DNA of 64,000 bases from CAZIOH01 sp964540815 (lineage in GTDB: Bacteria; Myxococcota_A; Polyangia; Fen-1088): contig CAZIOH010000004.1 in the NCBI GenBank assembly GCA_964540815.1, forward strand, positions 1-64,000. Direction: 5' to 3'. Of this stretch, positions 26,456 through 35,090 are shown piece after piece. The position numbers were made by a program, and so were the translations under genes. The first letter of the stretch is position 1; every line of letters begins with the position of its first letter. The notes below the pieces were generated by a model, which searched no databases, was not told the DNA's origin, and was given only the letters and a program-made list of their open reading frames with translations.

Positions 26456-27130
26456 CTAGAACCGCGCGGGGCGGGCGAGCGCTTGCTTGAGGCGGCGCAG
26501 GTAGTCGGCGCGGGGGATGGTGCTGGCGCCGAGGCTGAGGAGGTGGGGGGTGGGGACCTGGGCGTCGAGGAGCTGGAAGCCGCGCGCCCGCAGGTGCTCG
26601 GCCAGGAAGGACACCGCCGCCTTGGAGGCGTCCGTGCGCCGGCGAAACATCGACTCGCCCCCGAAGAAGCCGCCGATGGCGACGCCGTAGAGCCCGCCCA
26701 CGAGGGCGCTGCCCTCCCACACCTCGAGGCTGTGGGCCAGGCCCCGCCGGTGCAGCTCCCCGTACGACCGCACGAAGTCGTCGCTGATCCAGGTGCTCGG
26801 GCGGTCGGGGGTCGGCTCGGCGCAGGCGCGCATCACCCCCGTGAAGTCGCGGTCGGTGGTGTAGGTCCAGCCGCCGCGCCGGATCGACTTGCGGAGGCTG
26901 CGGTTGGCGGCGAACGTCGTGAGCTCGAAGATGGCCCGCGGGTCCGGCGACCACCAGGTGACGGCCGGCTCCGACGACCACGGAAAGATGCCGTTGCGGT
27001 AGGCCCGGATCAGGAGGTCCGGATCGAGCTCGCCGCCCACCGCGACCAGCCCATCCGGCCAGTCGGGATCCGCCGCCGCCTCGCCGCCACCTTGCGGTTC
27101 CTCGGGGCGCGGGGAGCTCGGCTCGGCCAT
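26456..27130 (-). CDS. aat: Leucyl/phenylalanyl-tRNA-protein transferase
   Basis: 224-residue Aat, which transfers Leu or Phe from aminoacyl-tRNA to N-terminal Arg/Lys of proteins, tagging them for ClpS/ClpAP (N-degron pathway). The family core is complete: GLVAVGGELDPDLLIRAYRNGIFPW, WWSPDPRAIF, SLEVWEGSALVGGLYGVAIGGFFGGESMF and the downstream LLDAQVPTPHLLSLGA (each read in shorter blocks). An Asp/Pro/Glu-rich N-terminal extension of about 20 residues precedes it. The ATG lacks an obvious Shine-Dalgarno. It is divergent from ligD, 157 nt away. Confidence 0.95.
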   Translation of the reverse strand: MAEPSSPRPEEPQGGGEAAADPDWPDGLVAVGGELDPDLLIRAYRNGIFPWSSEPAVTWWSPDPRAIFELTTFAANRSLRKSIRRGGWTYTTDRDFTGVMRACAEPTPDRPSTWISDDFVRSYGELHRRGLAHSLEVWEGSALVGGLYGVAIGGFFGGESMFRRRTDASKAAVSFLAEHLRARGFQLLDAQVPTPHLLSLGASTIPRADYLRRLKQALARPARF

Positions 27131-27287
27131 GGCGGCAGTCTGTCATGGCCGAGGTCGGTTTGCGACGAAGGGGCGCCTTCCGAATTCCGCCGACCGGGCA
27201 TAAACAGGGAGGGCACGCCACCACCGCGACGGCCGAGCCCCTCTCGACCTGCGCCGCGGCGCGACGCCGACACGACGACGGGGGACC

Positions 27288-29672
27288 ATGGGACTTTCCG
27301 ACTACAACCGCAAGCGCGACTTCGAGAAGACCTCCGAGCCCCCCGGGCGTCCGGGCGGCACGCCCTCCGGCCGCAGCTTCGTGATCCAGAAGCACGCCGC
27401 GAGTCGCCTGCACTACGACTTCCGCCTCGAGCACGACGGGGTCCTCAAGAGCTGGTCGGTGCCGAAGGGCCCGAGCTTCGATCCGGTCCAGAAGCGCCTG
27501 GCGGTCGAGACCGAGGACCACCCGGTCGAGTACGGCGGCTTCGAGGGGATCATCCCCAGGGGCGAGTACGGTGGCGGGACGGTCTCGCTGTGGGATCGCG
27601 GCACCTGGAGCCCGGTGGGTGACGCCGACAAGGGCCTGGCCGAGGGCCACCTCAAGTTCGATCTCGACGGCGTCAAGCTGCGCGGTCGCTGGGCCCTCGT
27701 CAAGCTCAAGCCGCGACGCACGGGACGGGCCTCGTCGAGCGACGCGCGCAGCTGGCTGCTCGTCAAGGATCGCGACCCGTATGCCCGGCCCGAGTCGGAC
27801 TTCAACGTCACCGAGGCCCTTCCGGACAGCGTCGACTCGGGCCGGACCATCGAGGAGATCGCCGGCGACCAGGACCGCGTGTGGCATTCCAACCGCGGCG
27901 CCGCCGACGCCAGCGCCGGTGCCAGCGCCAATGCCGCTGCCACTACCCGTCCTCGGGCGGGCGAGGTCACCGCCGACGCCCGCCGGGCGCCGGGACATCT
28001 CGAGCGGCTGCCGCCCCCCGACCGGGTCACGCCGCTCGCCGCGCGGCGAGCGGCCGTCGTCCCGAAGGGCGACACCTGGGTCCACGAGGTCGAGCTCCTC
28101 GGCGCGCGCGTGACCGTCTGGATCGAGGATGGACGGGCCACCCTGCGCGACGCCGGCCACGACGACCATGCCGGCCACGGCGGGGCGGACCGCACCGCCG
28201 ACCTCCCGGAGCTGGCCCGGGCAGTGCTCGCCCTTCCGGTGCGGAGCGCGGTGGTGGATGGGGTCGCGACGACCCTGGGGGCCGACGGACGCTCGAAGGC
28301 CGGACCGCGCCCCGACGTGCTCTACCTCGTCGACCTGCTGTTCCTCGACGGCGCCGATCTCCGCGCCGAGCCTCTGCTCGAGCGGAAGCGTCGGCTCGCG
28401 GCGCTGCTGGCCGGGGCCAGCACGCCGGCCCGCGCCGCCGCCGGCCCGCGCCGCCTGCGCCTCGCCGATCACGTCGAGGGCAACGGACCGGCGTTCTTCG
28501 CCGAGGCGTGCCGTCTCGGGGCCCCCGGGGTGGTCTCCAAGCGCGCGGCCTCGCCCTACGCGCCGGGCCGGAAGGCGAGTCCGGCCTGGCGGGTGATCGC
28601 GTGTCCTGGTGCGCAGGCGCACGCGAAGGCAGACCCGGACGCGAAGCCAGGCGGGGACGCGAAGGCCGATGCGCCACGCCGCACCGGTGCTTCGACCCCG
28701 GGCACCCCAGGGCCCCGCACCTCGGCGCGCCAGTCCCCCGCGGAGCGAGCGGTCCCGGGCGAGCCGCACGTGAATCCGGGCGAGCTCCTGGTCGCCGGCG
28801 TGCGGCTCACCCACCCCGAGCGGGTCCTCTATCCCGAGGTGGGCCTCACCAAGCGCGCGCTCGCCGACTATTACCAGCGCATCGCGCCGCGCATGTTGCC
28901 CCACGTCGAGGATCGCCCGCTGACCCTGGTGCGTGCGCCGCAGGGGCTCGGCGGCCAGCGGTTCTACGTGCGTCACCCCGGCGACTGGGCGCCTCCGGAG
29001 CTGCGGCAGGCCAAGGTCCCCCCCGGGACGGGGTCGGGCTTGACGATGGTCGCCGACGATCTCGCGGGGCTGGTGGCCTTCGCCCAGATGAACGTGCTCG
29101 AGGTCCACGCCTGGAATGGGCGGCTCTCCACCATCGAGCAGCCCGATCGCGTGGTGTTCGACCTCGACCCCGGCCCCGAGGTGGCCTGGCCGGACATCGT
29201 CGCGGGAGCCAAGCACGTCCGCGCGGCGCTCGAGCTCGTGGGCCTCGAAGGATTCGTCAAGACCACCGGCAGCAAGGGTCTTCACGTGGTGGTCCCGCTC
29301 GAACCAGCCGCCGGGTGGAAGGAGACCATGGACTTCTCACACGCCCTCGCCTCGGCACTGGTGCGTGCGGATCCCACCCGCTACACCACCGCCCTCGCCA
29401 AGGCGGGGCGCGAGCGCAAGATCTTCATCGATTATCTGCGCAACCGGCGCGGGGCCACCTCGGTGAGCGTGTACTCCACCCGCGCACGTCCCGGCGCGCC
29501 CGTGTCCGCGCCCGTCGCCTGGGAGGATCTGGATGGCCTCGCGGGCCCCGACCTCGATCGGGTGCCCGCCGCCGCGCAGAGCCTGGTGACCGGGCCCGAT
29601 CCGTGGCGCGACTATTTCCGCGTCAAGCAGAGGCTCACGAGCGCCATCCAGAAGCGCCTCGTCGGCGCCTGA
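27288..29672 (+). CDS. ligD: LigD: phosphoesterase + degenerate ligase + polymerase/primase
   Basis: 794-residue LigD, the NHEJ end-processing protein, in PE-LIG-POL order as in Pseudomonas. The PE domain (about 1-185) keeps its His/Asp/Arg site (KHAASRLHYDFRLE, EDHPVEYGGFEG). The POL domain (about 500-790) keeps VVFDLDPGP, KTTGSKGLHVVVPL and FIDYLRNRRGATSVSVYS, so it should be active. The central ligase region is recognisable but broken: motif I, normally E-x-K-x-DG-x-R, reads HEVELLGAR, with Glu269 (codon 28092-28094) where the adenylated Lys should be; DGE has become DGV (326); EGIVSKR has become PGVVSKR; and the WLKVK motif reads WRVIA. The OB-fold is missing, replaced by a 60-residue Ala/Pro/Lys linker. 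No Ku gene is in the window. Starts at ATG after GGGGGA. Confidence 0.93.
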   Translation: MGLSDYNRKRDFEKTSEPPGRPGGTPSGRSFVIQKHAASRLHYDFRLEHDGVLKSWSVPKGPSFDPVQKRLAVETEDHPVEYGGFEGIIPRGEYGGGTVSLWDRGTWSPVGDADKGLAEGHLKFDLDGVKLRGRWALVKLKPRRTGRASSSDARSWLLVKDRDPYARPESDFNVTEALPDSVDSGRTIEEIAGDQDRVWHSNRGAADASAGASANAAATTRPRAGEVTADARRAPGHLERLPPPDRVTPLAARRAAVVPKGDTWVHEVELLGARVTVWIEDGRATLRDAGHDDHAGHGGADRTADLPELARAVLALPVRSAVVDGVATTLGADGRSKAGPRPDVLYLVDLLFLDGADLRAEPLLERKRRLAALLAGASTPARAAAGPRRLRLADHVEGNGPAFFAEACRLGAPGVVSKRAASPYAPGRKASPAWRVIACPGAQAHAKADPDAKPGGDAKADAPRRTGASTPGTPGPRTSARQSPAERAVPGEPHVNPGELLVAGVRLTHPERVLYPEVGLTKRALADYYQRIAPRMLPHVEDRPLTLVRAPQGLGGQRFYVRHPGDWAPPELRQAKVPPGTGSGLTMVADDLAGLVAFAQMNVLEVHAWNGRLSTIEQPDRVVFDLDPGPEVAWPDIVAGAKHVRAALELVGLEGFVKTTGSKGLHVVVPLEPAAGWKETMDFSHALASALVRADPTRYTTALAKAGRERKIFIDYLRNRRGATSVSVYSTRARPGAPVSAPVAWEDLDGLAGPDLDRVPAAAQSLVTGPDPWRDYFRVKQRLTSAIQKRLVGA

Positions 29673-29686
29673 CCGGGCATCGTTTC

Positions 29687-30322
29687 ATGGCCCGCCCCGC
29701 CGGGGCTCTTCAGAAATTGCTGAGCCCCTCCGATGCCAGGATGGTGAGATCCGTGTTGCGATACGATGTTCCGCTGCGGGCGGCGACCCTCCTGTTCGCG
29801 AGCGCGAGCATGGTCGGGGTGGTGCTGCTGGTGACCGGCAAGGGCTCGCCGCGCTTGCTGGTGGGGATTCCTCTCTGCGTGGCGGCTGCCATCTCCGCGC
29901 TGACGGGGAGGGTTGCGCTGCGCCGCCGGGCCCGCCAGGAGATCCTGGCCTGGCTGCCGGCCACCCGGATCACCCACACCCAGACCCACATGGGCTCGGC
30001 CCGACCTTGGGGCGGCGACTGGGAGGGCCTCTGGAGCTCTGAGGGGCCCCCGGCCGAAGATCTCTCGGCGGGCTTGCAAGTCGCGCGCACCGAGATTCGA
30101 GACGCGACCCGGGCCCTCCTGGCCTCGCTCACCGACGAGCTCGTCCGCGGCCCCCGGCGCGGCGTCCGGCCGGCCTGTCGCCACGCCCGCCTGCGCGACC
30201 TCGGACGCGCCAAGCCGCTCCTGATGCCGGCCCCATCCACGGGCCTCACCGTGGCCAAGAGGTCCCGCTTCCGCGCCTCGGGCCGGCAGGTCCACCCGGC
30301 TCGAAGATCTCTGGCGTCATAG
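29687..30322 (+). CDS. Small membrane protein, unknown function
   Basis: 211-residue protein with two hydrophobic segments (about 31-50, 'AATLLFASASMVGVVLLVTG', and 55-75) and a cytoplasmic-looking, Arg-rich helical C-terminal part. Codon use is strongly GC3-biased as in the neighbours, which supports real coding. The start is uncertain: ATG at 29687 or ATG at 29741, neither with a good Shine-Dalgarno. It begins 14 nt after ligD and may be co-transcribed. No family recognised. Confidence 0.55.
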   Translation: MARPAGALQKLLSPSDARMVRSVLRYDVPLRAATLLFASASMVGVVLLVTGKGSPRLLVGIPLCVAAAISALTGRVALRRRARQEILAWLPATRITHTQTHMGSARPWGGDWEGLWSSEGPPAEDLSAGLQVARTEIRDATRALLASLTDELVRGPRRGVRPACRHARLRDLGRAKPLLMPAPSTGLTVAKRSRFRASGRQVHPARRSLAS

Positions 30323-30397
30323 TCTCGGGGACGTGGCTGTTTATCGTAGGGGGCGTGGCTCGCTGCCGCTCGCCCGTCCCGGCGCCCCTCTCGCTCC

Positions 30398-30414
30398 GCG
30401 CGGCAAAGCCGCGC
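30398..30414. terminator. Perfect hairpin after the small membrane protein
   Basis: GCGCGGC AAA GCCGCGC, a 7-bp stem with a 3-nt loop and no T-run. It lies in the 312-bp gap before prfB and could be a terminator or a REP-like extragenic palindrome. Confidence 0.45.
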
Positions 30415-30487
30415 TACGCTCGCCTGATTGGCGGGAGGTGAACCGGGTACTTCGTGGTGCCGCGCCCCCGGCCCCGGGATTGACGAG

Positions 30488-30547
30488 CGGCCCTGTTCCT
30501 GGCGGCCCTGTTCCTGGCGGCCCTGTTCCTGGCGGCCCTGTTCCTGG
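30488..30547. repeat. 15-bp tandem repeat, 4 copies, upstream of prfB
   Basis: Four perfect copies of CGGCCCTGTTCCTGG followed by a degenerate fifth. The repeats lie in the intergenic region 30323-30634. A weak in-frame reading (GPVPG repeats) starting at a GTG near 30333 overlaps prfB out of frame and is not considered a gene. The region also holds a possible prfB -10 box, TACACT, at 30621-30626. Confidence 0.9.
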
Positions 30548-30634
30548 CGGCCCCCTTTCGGGCGGCAATGATATTCCAGCGATGCGCATTTTTGGGGTGA
30601 GCGCTGGCGGGCGGGTGGTGTACACTGCTTCGCC

Positions 30635-31796
30635 ATGGAAATCGGCCCCCTGAGAGAACGCGTGTCCAAGCTGCAGAGCCGGCTGACCGTTCTCCGGGGG
30701 CATCTTTGACATCGACGGCAAACGGCGGCGGGTCGCCGAGCTAGACGCCCTCAGCGGCGCCCCCGACTTCTGGAACAGCGCCGAGAAGGCCCAGGCCACC
30801 ATGCGCGATCAGGCGCAGCTCAAGTCCACCGTCGACCACTTCGATGGCCAGGTGAAGGCGCTCGAGGAGGCCATGCTGCTCATCGAGCTGGCCGACGAGG
30901 CCAAGGACGAGGCCACCGCGGTCGAGGCCAGCCAGACCCTGGATGGTGCCGAGCAGGTGATCGCGCGCCTGGAGTTCGCCCGCATGCTGTCGGGCCCGTA
31001 CGACCGGCAGGGCGCGCTCCTCAGCATCAACGCCGGCGCCGGCGGGACCGAGTCGCAGGACTGGGCCGAGATGCTCATGCGCATGTACACCCGCTGGGCC
31101 CAGCGCAAGGGGTTCGGCAGCGAGATGCTCGACCTGCAGCCGGGCGACGAGGCCGGCATCAAGAACGCCACCATCAGCATCGACGGGGAGTGGGCCTACG
31201 GCTGGCTGCGCGCCGAGGCCGGCGTGCACCGCCTGGTGCGCATCTCGCCGTTCGATTCGCAGGCCCGCCGGCACACCTCGTTCGCGAGCGTGTTCGTCTA
31301 CCCCGACATCGACGAGACCATCAAGATCGAGATCGACGACAAGGATCTGCGCATCGACGTCATGCGCTCGGGGGGCGCCGGCGGACAGCACGTCAACAAG
31401 ACGGAGTCGGCTGTGCGGGTCACCCACCTGCCCACCGGCATCGCCGTGCACAGCGACGGCGAGCGCTCACAGCACAAGAACAAGGCCACCGCGATGCGCA
31501 TCCTGCGGTCCAAGCTGTTCGAGCTCGAGCAGAAGAAGCTCGAGGAGAAGATGGGCAACATCAATGCCCAGAAGAAGTCCATCGAGTGGGGCAGCCAGAT
31601 CCGCTCGTACGTGCTGGCGCCCTACCGGCTGGTCTCCGACCACCGCACCGAGATGAAGGTCAGCAACGTGGACGCGGTGCTGGACGGCGAGCTCGACCAG
31701 TTCATGATCGCGCATCTCTTGCAGCTGGCCGGCGATCATTCGGCCATCGCGGCCGGGGCCAAGCCCGCCGCCAAACCCCAGCCCGACGAGGTGTGA
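30635..31796 (+). CDS. prfB: Peptide chain release factor 2, with programmed +1 frameshift
   Basis: RF2, which recognises UGA and UAA and releases nascent peptides. The reading starts at ATG (MEIGPLRERVSKLQSRL...) and reaches an in-frame TGA as codon 25 at 30707. A +1 slip on CTT resumes at GAC (30708) and yields a 386-residue protein. Downstream landmarks: the RISPFDSQARRHTSF stretch with the SPF tripeptide that reads UGA, and the catalytic GGQ loop in SGGAGGQHVNKTESAV. A short C-terminal Ala/Pro extension makes it slightly longer than E. coli RF2. Autoregulation follows: low RF2 favours the frameshift. A -10-like TACACT ends only 8 nt before ATG, so the mRNA may be nearly leaderless. lysS follows after 49 nt. 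Confidence 0.96.
30695..30710 (+). promoter_or_regulatory. RF2 programmed frameshift site
   Basis: CGGGGGCATCTTTGAC: an internal Shine-Dalgarno-like CGGGGG, then CAT CTT and the UGA C stop context. It is nearly identical to the classical bacterial prfB element (AGGGGG-TAT-CTT-TGA-C), differing at the first base and in TAT to CAT. Confidence 0.95.
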
Positions 31797-31845
31797 GTGC
31801 GTACCCAGGAAAGGCGGGCCGCCGCCCCGAAACGTGGAGCCCCCC

Positions 31846-33429
31846 ATGGCCGATGAGCGGGAGCTGATCGCCGAGCGCGAGCGGAAGGTGGCCGAGCTGC
31901 GCGAGGCCGGGCGCAACCCCTACGCCAACGACTTCGCGCCGACCCACACCACCCGCGAGATTCGCGACCGGTTCGCGCCGGCGCTGGCCGCCGCCGCATC
32001 CGGCGCCACCGCCGCGCCCGCAGCCGGCCCGGGCGGGCCCGCGCCGCTCTCGGACGAGATCTTCCGCGTCGCCGGACGGGTGGTCGCCCTGCGCGCGTTC
32101 GGGGGCGCGACCTTCGTCAAGATCCTCGACCGCGGCGGCGAGCTGCAGGTGTGGGTCAAGAAAGACCAGATCGGCCCGGCGGAGTTCGAGCTGTGGAGGA
32201 AGGTCGAGCGCGGTGACTTCATCGGGGCCAGCGGCAAGGTGGTCATCACCAGGACCGGCGAGCTCACCGTGCTCGCCGACACCGTGCGCATCCTCACCAA
32301 GGCCACCCGCCCGCTGCCGGAGAAGTTTCACGGCCTCTCGGACCAGGAGCTACGCTACCGGCAGCGCTACGTCGATCTCATCGTCAACCCCGAGGTCCGC
32401 GAGGTCTTCCGCAAGCGCTCGGCCATCGTCCGCCACATCCGGCGCTTCTTCGACGCGCGCGACTTCATCGAGGTCGAGACGCCCACCATGCACTCCATCC
32501 TGGGCGGCGCGGCGGCCCGACCCTTCACCACCCACCACAACGCCCTCGATCTGGATCTGTTCCTGCGCATCGCGCCCGAGCTGCACCTCAAGCGGCTGGT
32601 GGTCGGGGGCTTCGACCGGGTCTACGAGATCGGCCGCAACTTCCGCAACGAGGGGCTCTCGCGCCAGCACAACCCCGAGTTCACCATGCTCGAGTTCTAC
32701 CAGGCCTACGCCACCTACGAGGATCTCATGGTGCTCACCGAGGCGCTGTTCGGGGAGCTCGCGCGCGAGGTGGCGGGTGGCGAGACCATCACCTACGGTG
32801 GGCAGTCGGTGAGCCTCGCGCCCGGGTGGCCGCGCATCCCCATGAAGGACGCGATCGTCACCGCGTCGCGCGCCGGAATCTTGCCGGGCGGCCTCGAGCG
32901 GGCGGTGCTCGACGATCCCCTGGCCCTGCGGGCCTGGCTGGCCAACGTCGGCCTCGACGCCGCCAAGGACGAGCTCGGCGCGGTCCTGCGCAAGGCGGAC
33001 TCCCACGGCGAGCGGGTGGGGGCGCTCTTCGACTATGGCGGCGAGAAGGCGCTGCCCGTCGACCGGCCGGCCTTCGTCACCGACTACCCGGCCGAGACCT
33101 CGCCCCTGTCGCGCCGGAACGACGCCGACCCGACCAAGGTCGACCGGTTCGAGCTCTTCATCGTGGGGCGCGAGCACGCCAACGCCTTCTCCGAGCTCAA
33201 CGATCCGGCCGACCAGCGCCAGCGCTTCCAGCGTCAGGTCGAGGCCAAGGCGCGCGGCGCCGAGGAGACCATGGACTTCGACGAGGACTACTGCCGGGCG
33301 CTCGAGTACGGGCTGCCACCGACGGCGGGGCAGGGCATCGGGATCGATCGGGTGATCATGCTGCTCACCGATCAGCCCTCGATCCGCGACGTGATCCTGT
33401 TTCCCCTGATGCGCCCAGAGCGGGACTAG
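31846..33429 (+). CDS. lysS: Lysyl-tRNA synthetase (class II)
   Basis: 527-residue LysRS that charges tRNA-Lys. The ATG at 31846 has GTGGAG 6 nt upstream and is preferred over an in-frame GTG 12 nt earlier. An OB-fold anticodon domain (about 60-165) includes a 20-residue Ala/Pro insertion near its start. The class II core has motif 1 (IRRFFDARDFIEVETPTM), motif 2 (FDRVYEIGRNFRNEGLSRQH) and motif 3 (TAGQGIGIDRVIMLLT). The ending DVILFPLMRPE is the normal LysS terminus. It lies between prfB and the LolC/E gene with short gaps (49 and 14 nt), suggesting one transcript. Confidence 0.97.
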   Translation: MADERELIAERERKVAELREAGRNPYANDFAPTHTTREIRDRFAPALAAAASGATAAPAAGPGGPAPLSDEIFRVAGRVVALRAFGGATFVKILDRGGELQVWVKKDQIGPAEFELWRKVERGDFIGASGKVVITRTGELTVLADTVRILTKATRPLPEKFHGLSDQELRYRQRYVDLIVNPEVREVFRKRSAIVRHIRRFFDARDFIEVETPTMHSILGGAAARPFTTHHNALDLDLFLRIAPELHLKRLVVGGFDRVYEIGRNFRNEGLSRQHNPEFTMLEFYQAYATYEDLMVLTEALFGELAREVAGGETITYGGQSVSLAPGWPRIPMKDAIVTASRAGILPGGLERAVLDDPLALRAWLANVGLDAAKDELGAVLRKADSHGERVGALFDYGGEKALPVDRPAFVTDYPAETSPLSRRNDADPTKVDRFELFIVGREHANAFSELNDPADQRQRFQRQVEAKARGAEETMDFDEDYCRALEYGLPPTAGQGIGIDRVIMLLTDQPSIRDVILFPLMRPERD

Positions 33430-33443
33430 AGCGGACGGGCCCG

Positions 33444-34955
33444 ATGCACGGTCCGGGGTTCGAATGGTTCGTCGCCTGGCGCCACCTGCGCGACGATCAG
33501 CCCAAGTCCCGCCGGACCCTGTGGGCGGGTGTGGTGTTGCTCGGGGTGGGCGCCCTCTTGATGGCGGCGGAGCGGGTGGCGCCGCGCTTCCACGGCCCGC
33601 TCGCGATCCTGCTGCGCAACTCGCCCTGGTTCGAGAACCTCGAGATCGTCGGGGTGGCCGCGGTGGCGGTGGGGCTCCTGGCGCTGATCCTCGGGGTGCT
33701 CTTCGCGGTGTTCACGGTGTTCACCGCCTTCTCGATGTTCGGGGTGCTGCTCGGCACCGGGGCGCCGATCATCGCGCTGTCGATCATGTCGGGCTTCGAG
33801 CTCGACCTGAAATCCAAGATCCGCGCCACCAAGGCCGACGTGGTCATCACCCGGTCCGACGATCAGCCGTTCATGGACTGGCGGCGGGTGCAGGCAGCGA
33901 CCCTGGCGCTGCCGGGCGTGGCGGGGGCCATGCCGTACCTCGAATCCGAGGTGATCGTGAAGCACGTGTCGAACCCGGCCGGCATGGGCATCCTCCTGCG
34001 CGGCATCGACGCCGCGTCGGCCGTGCGCGTCCTCGATCTCGGCCGCACCCTCAAGGAGGGAGGGGTCGACCTGCTCGACCACCCGGAGAAGATCCCCACC
34101 GAGCCCGCCTACGATCCGCCGTCCGACGAGCCGGCGCCACCGCCGTCGCCATCGCCACGGATCGTCCCCGGCATCCTCCTCGGCGAGGAGCTCTTCGCGC
34201 ACACCCTGCGGGTCTACATGGGTGGCGAGGTCGACGTGGCCTGTCCGCTGTGCGGCGTGGGGCCGACCGGTCCCATGCCCAAGCTCAAGACCTTCCGGGT
34301 CGCGGGACACTTCTACTCGGGGATGTACGAGTTCGATTCCAAGCTGGCCTACGTGTCCCTCGCCGAGGCCCAGAAGTTCCTCGGACAGCCCGGCGAGGTG
34401 ACTGGCATCGACGTTCGGACCTTGCGCTCGGACAGCGCCGTCGACCTGGCCCACGCGCTCGGCGAGCGGCTCGGCCCCGGCTACGAGGTGCGCTCCTGGG
34501 AGGAGCTGAACCGCAGCCTGTTCATGGCCCTGCGGCTCGAGAAGCTGGCGATGTTCATCGTCCTCACCTTCATCGCCCTGGTGGCCTCGTTCTCGATCGT
34601 GTCGAACCTGATCATGCTCGTGACCGAGAAGGGCCGCGAGGTGGCCATCCTCAAGTCCATGGGGGCGAGTGACGGCGGCATCCTGCGGGTCTTCTTCGCC
34701 GAGGGGCTCTACATCGGGCTCGTGGGACTCGGGCTCGGGCTCGGGCTCGGGATCGGGACGTGCCTTCTGATCGGGCGGTTCGGCTTGCCCCTCGATCCGG
34801 ACGTCTACTACATCCAGAAGCTCCCGGTGGTGATGCGGGTGAGCGAGATCGGCTCGGTGGCGGCGGCGGCGCTCGGCCTGTGTTGCCTCGCGACCCTGTA
34901 CCCGGCGTTCCTGGCCTCGCGCATGCGTCCGGTCGATGGTCTGCGCTATGAATGA
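33444..34955 (+). CDS. lolC: LolC/LolE-type lipoprotein-releasing permease
   Basis: 503-residue inner-membrane permease of the LolCDE machine, which extracts outer-membrane lipoproteins from the inner membrane. The classical start (FVAWRHLR) is followed by an unusual extra hydrophobic region: about residues 24-45 and 70-105 form two or three TM segments where most homologues have one. 'ALSIMSGFELDLKSKI' then leads into the periplasmic domain. The C-terminal FtsX-like half has three TMs and ends in SRMRPVDGLRYE. A GGGCTC hexanucleotide run near 34730 codes a Leu-Gly repeat in a TM. A Pro/Ser loop (about 230-245) is inserted. LolC and LolE cannot be distinguished here; this may be the sole one, acting as a homodimer (LolF-like). 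Confidence 0.9.
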   Translation: MHGPGFEWFVAWRHLRDDQPKSRRTLWAGVVLLGVGALLMAAERVAPRFHGPLAILLRNSPWFENLEIVGVAAVAVGLLALILGVLFAVFTVFTAFSMFGVLLGTGAPIIALSIMSGFELDLKSKIRATKADVVITRSDDQPFMDWRRVQAATLALPGVAGAMPYLESEVIVKHVSNPAGMGILLRGIDAASAVRVLDLGRTLKEGGVDLLDHPEKIPTEPAYDPPSDEPAPPPSPSPRIVPGILLGEELFAHTLRVYMGGEVDVACPLCGVGPTGPMPKLKTFRVAGHFYSGMYEFDSKLAYVSLAEAQKFLGQPGEVTGIDVRTLRSDSAVDLAHALGERLGPGYEVRSWEELNRSLFMALRLEKLAMFIVLTFIALVASFSIVSNLIMLVTEKGREVAILKSMGASDGGILRVFFAEGLYIGLVGLGLGLGLGIGTCLLIGRFGLPLDPDVYYIQKLPVVMRVSEIGSVAAAALGLCCLATLYPAFLASRMRPVDGLRYE

Positions 34956-35051
34956 GAGTGACGCGGGTCGCGGGCGGGCTCCGCGGCGGCTCCGGCGAGC
35001 AACCCAACCTAAACGCGCGGAGTCCAAGGCATTGTGCACAGGTCGCGCGCG

Positions 35052-35080
35052 TTGACACCCGCCGAGGCGGCGACTAGTTT
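35052..35080 (+). promoter_or_regulatory. Sigma-70-type promoter before lolD
   Basis: TTGACA (35052-35057), a 17-bp spacer and TAGTTT (35075-35080). The expected start of transcription near 35087 is only about 4 nt before the lolD ATG, so lolD would have a nearly leaderless mRNA unless it is read through from lolC/E. Confidence 0.6.
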
Positions 35081-35090
35081 TGCGCCCCCA

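Noticed and set aside
27131..27287. Ku gene partner for ligD
   Set aside because: Only a 157-bp intergenic region separates aat and ligD, and no Ku-like protein is encoded in the window.
10729..30547. Short tandem repeats as CRISPR
   Set aside because: Units are 11-15 bp, directly adjacent without spacers, and no cas gene is present.
30333..30653. Small frame with GPVPG repeats before prfB
   Set aside because: Created by the 15-bp tandem repeat, starts at an unsupported GTG and overlaps prfB out of frame.
30707..30709. In-frame TGA near the prfB start as a sequencing error or broken gene
   Set aside because: The surrounding CGGGGG-CAT-CTT-TGA-C matches the classical RF2 frameshift element.
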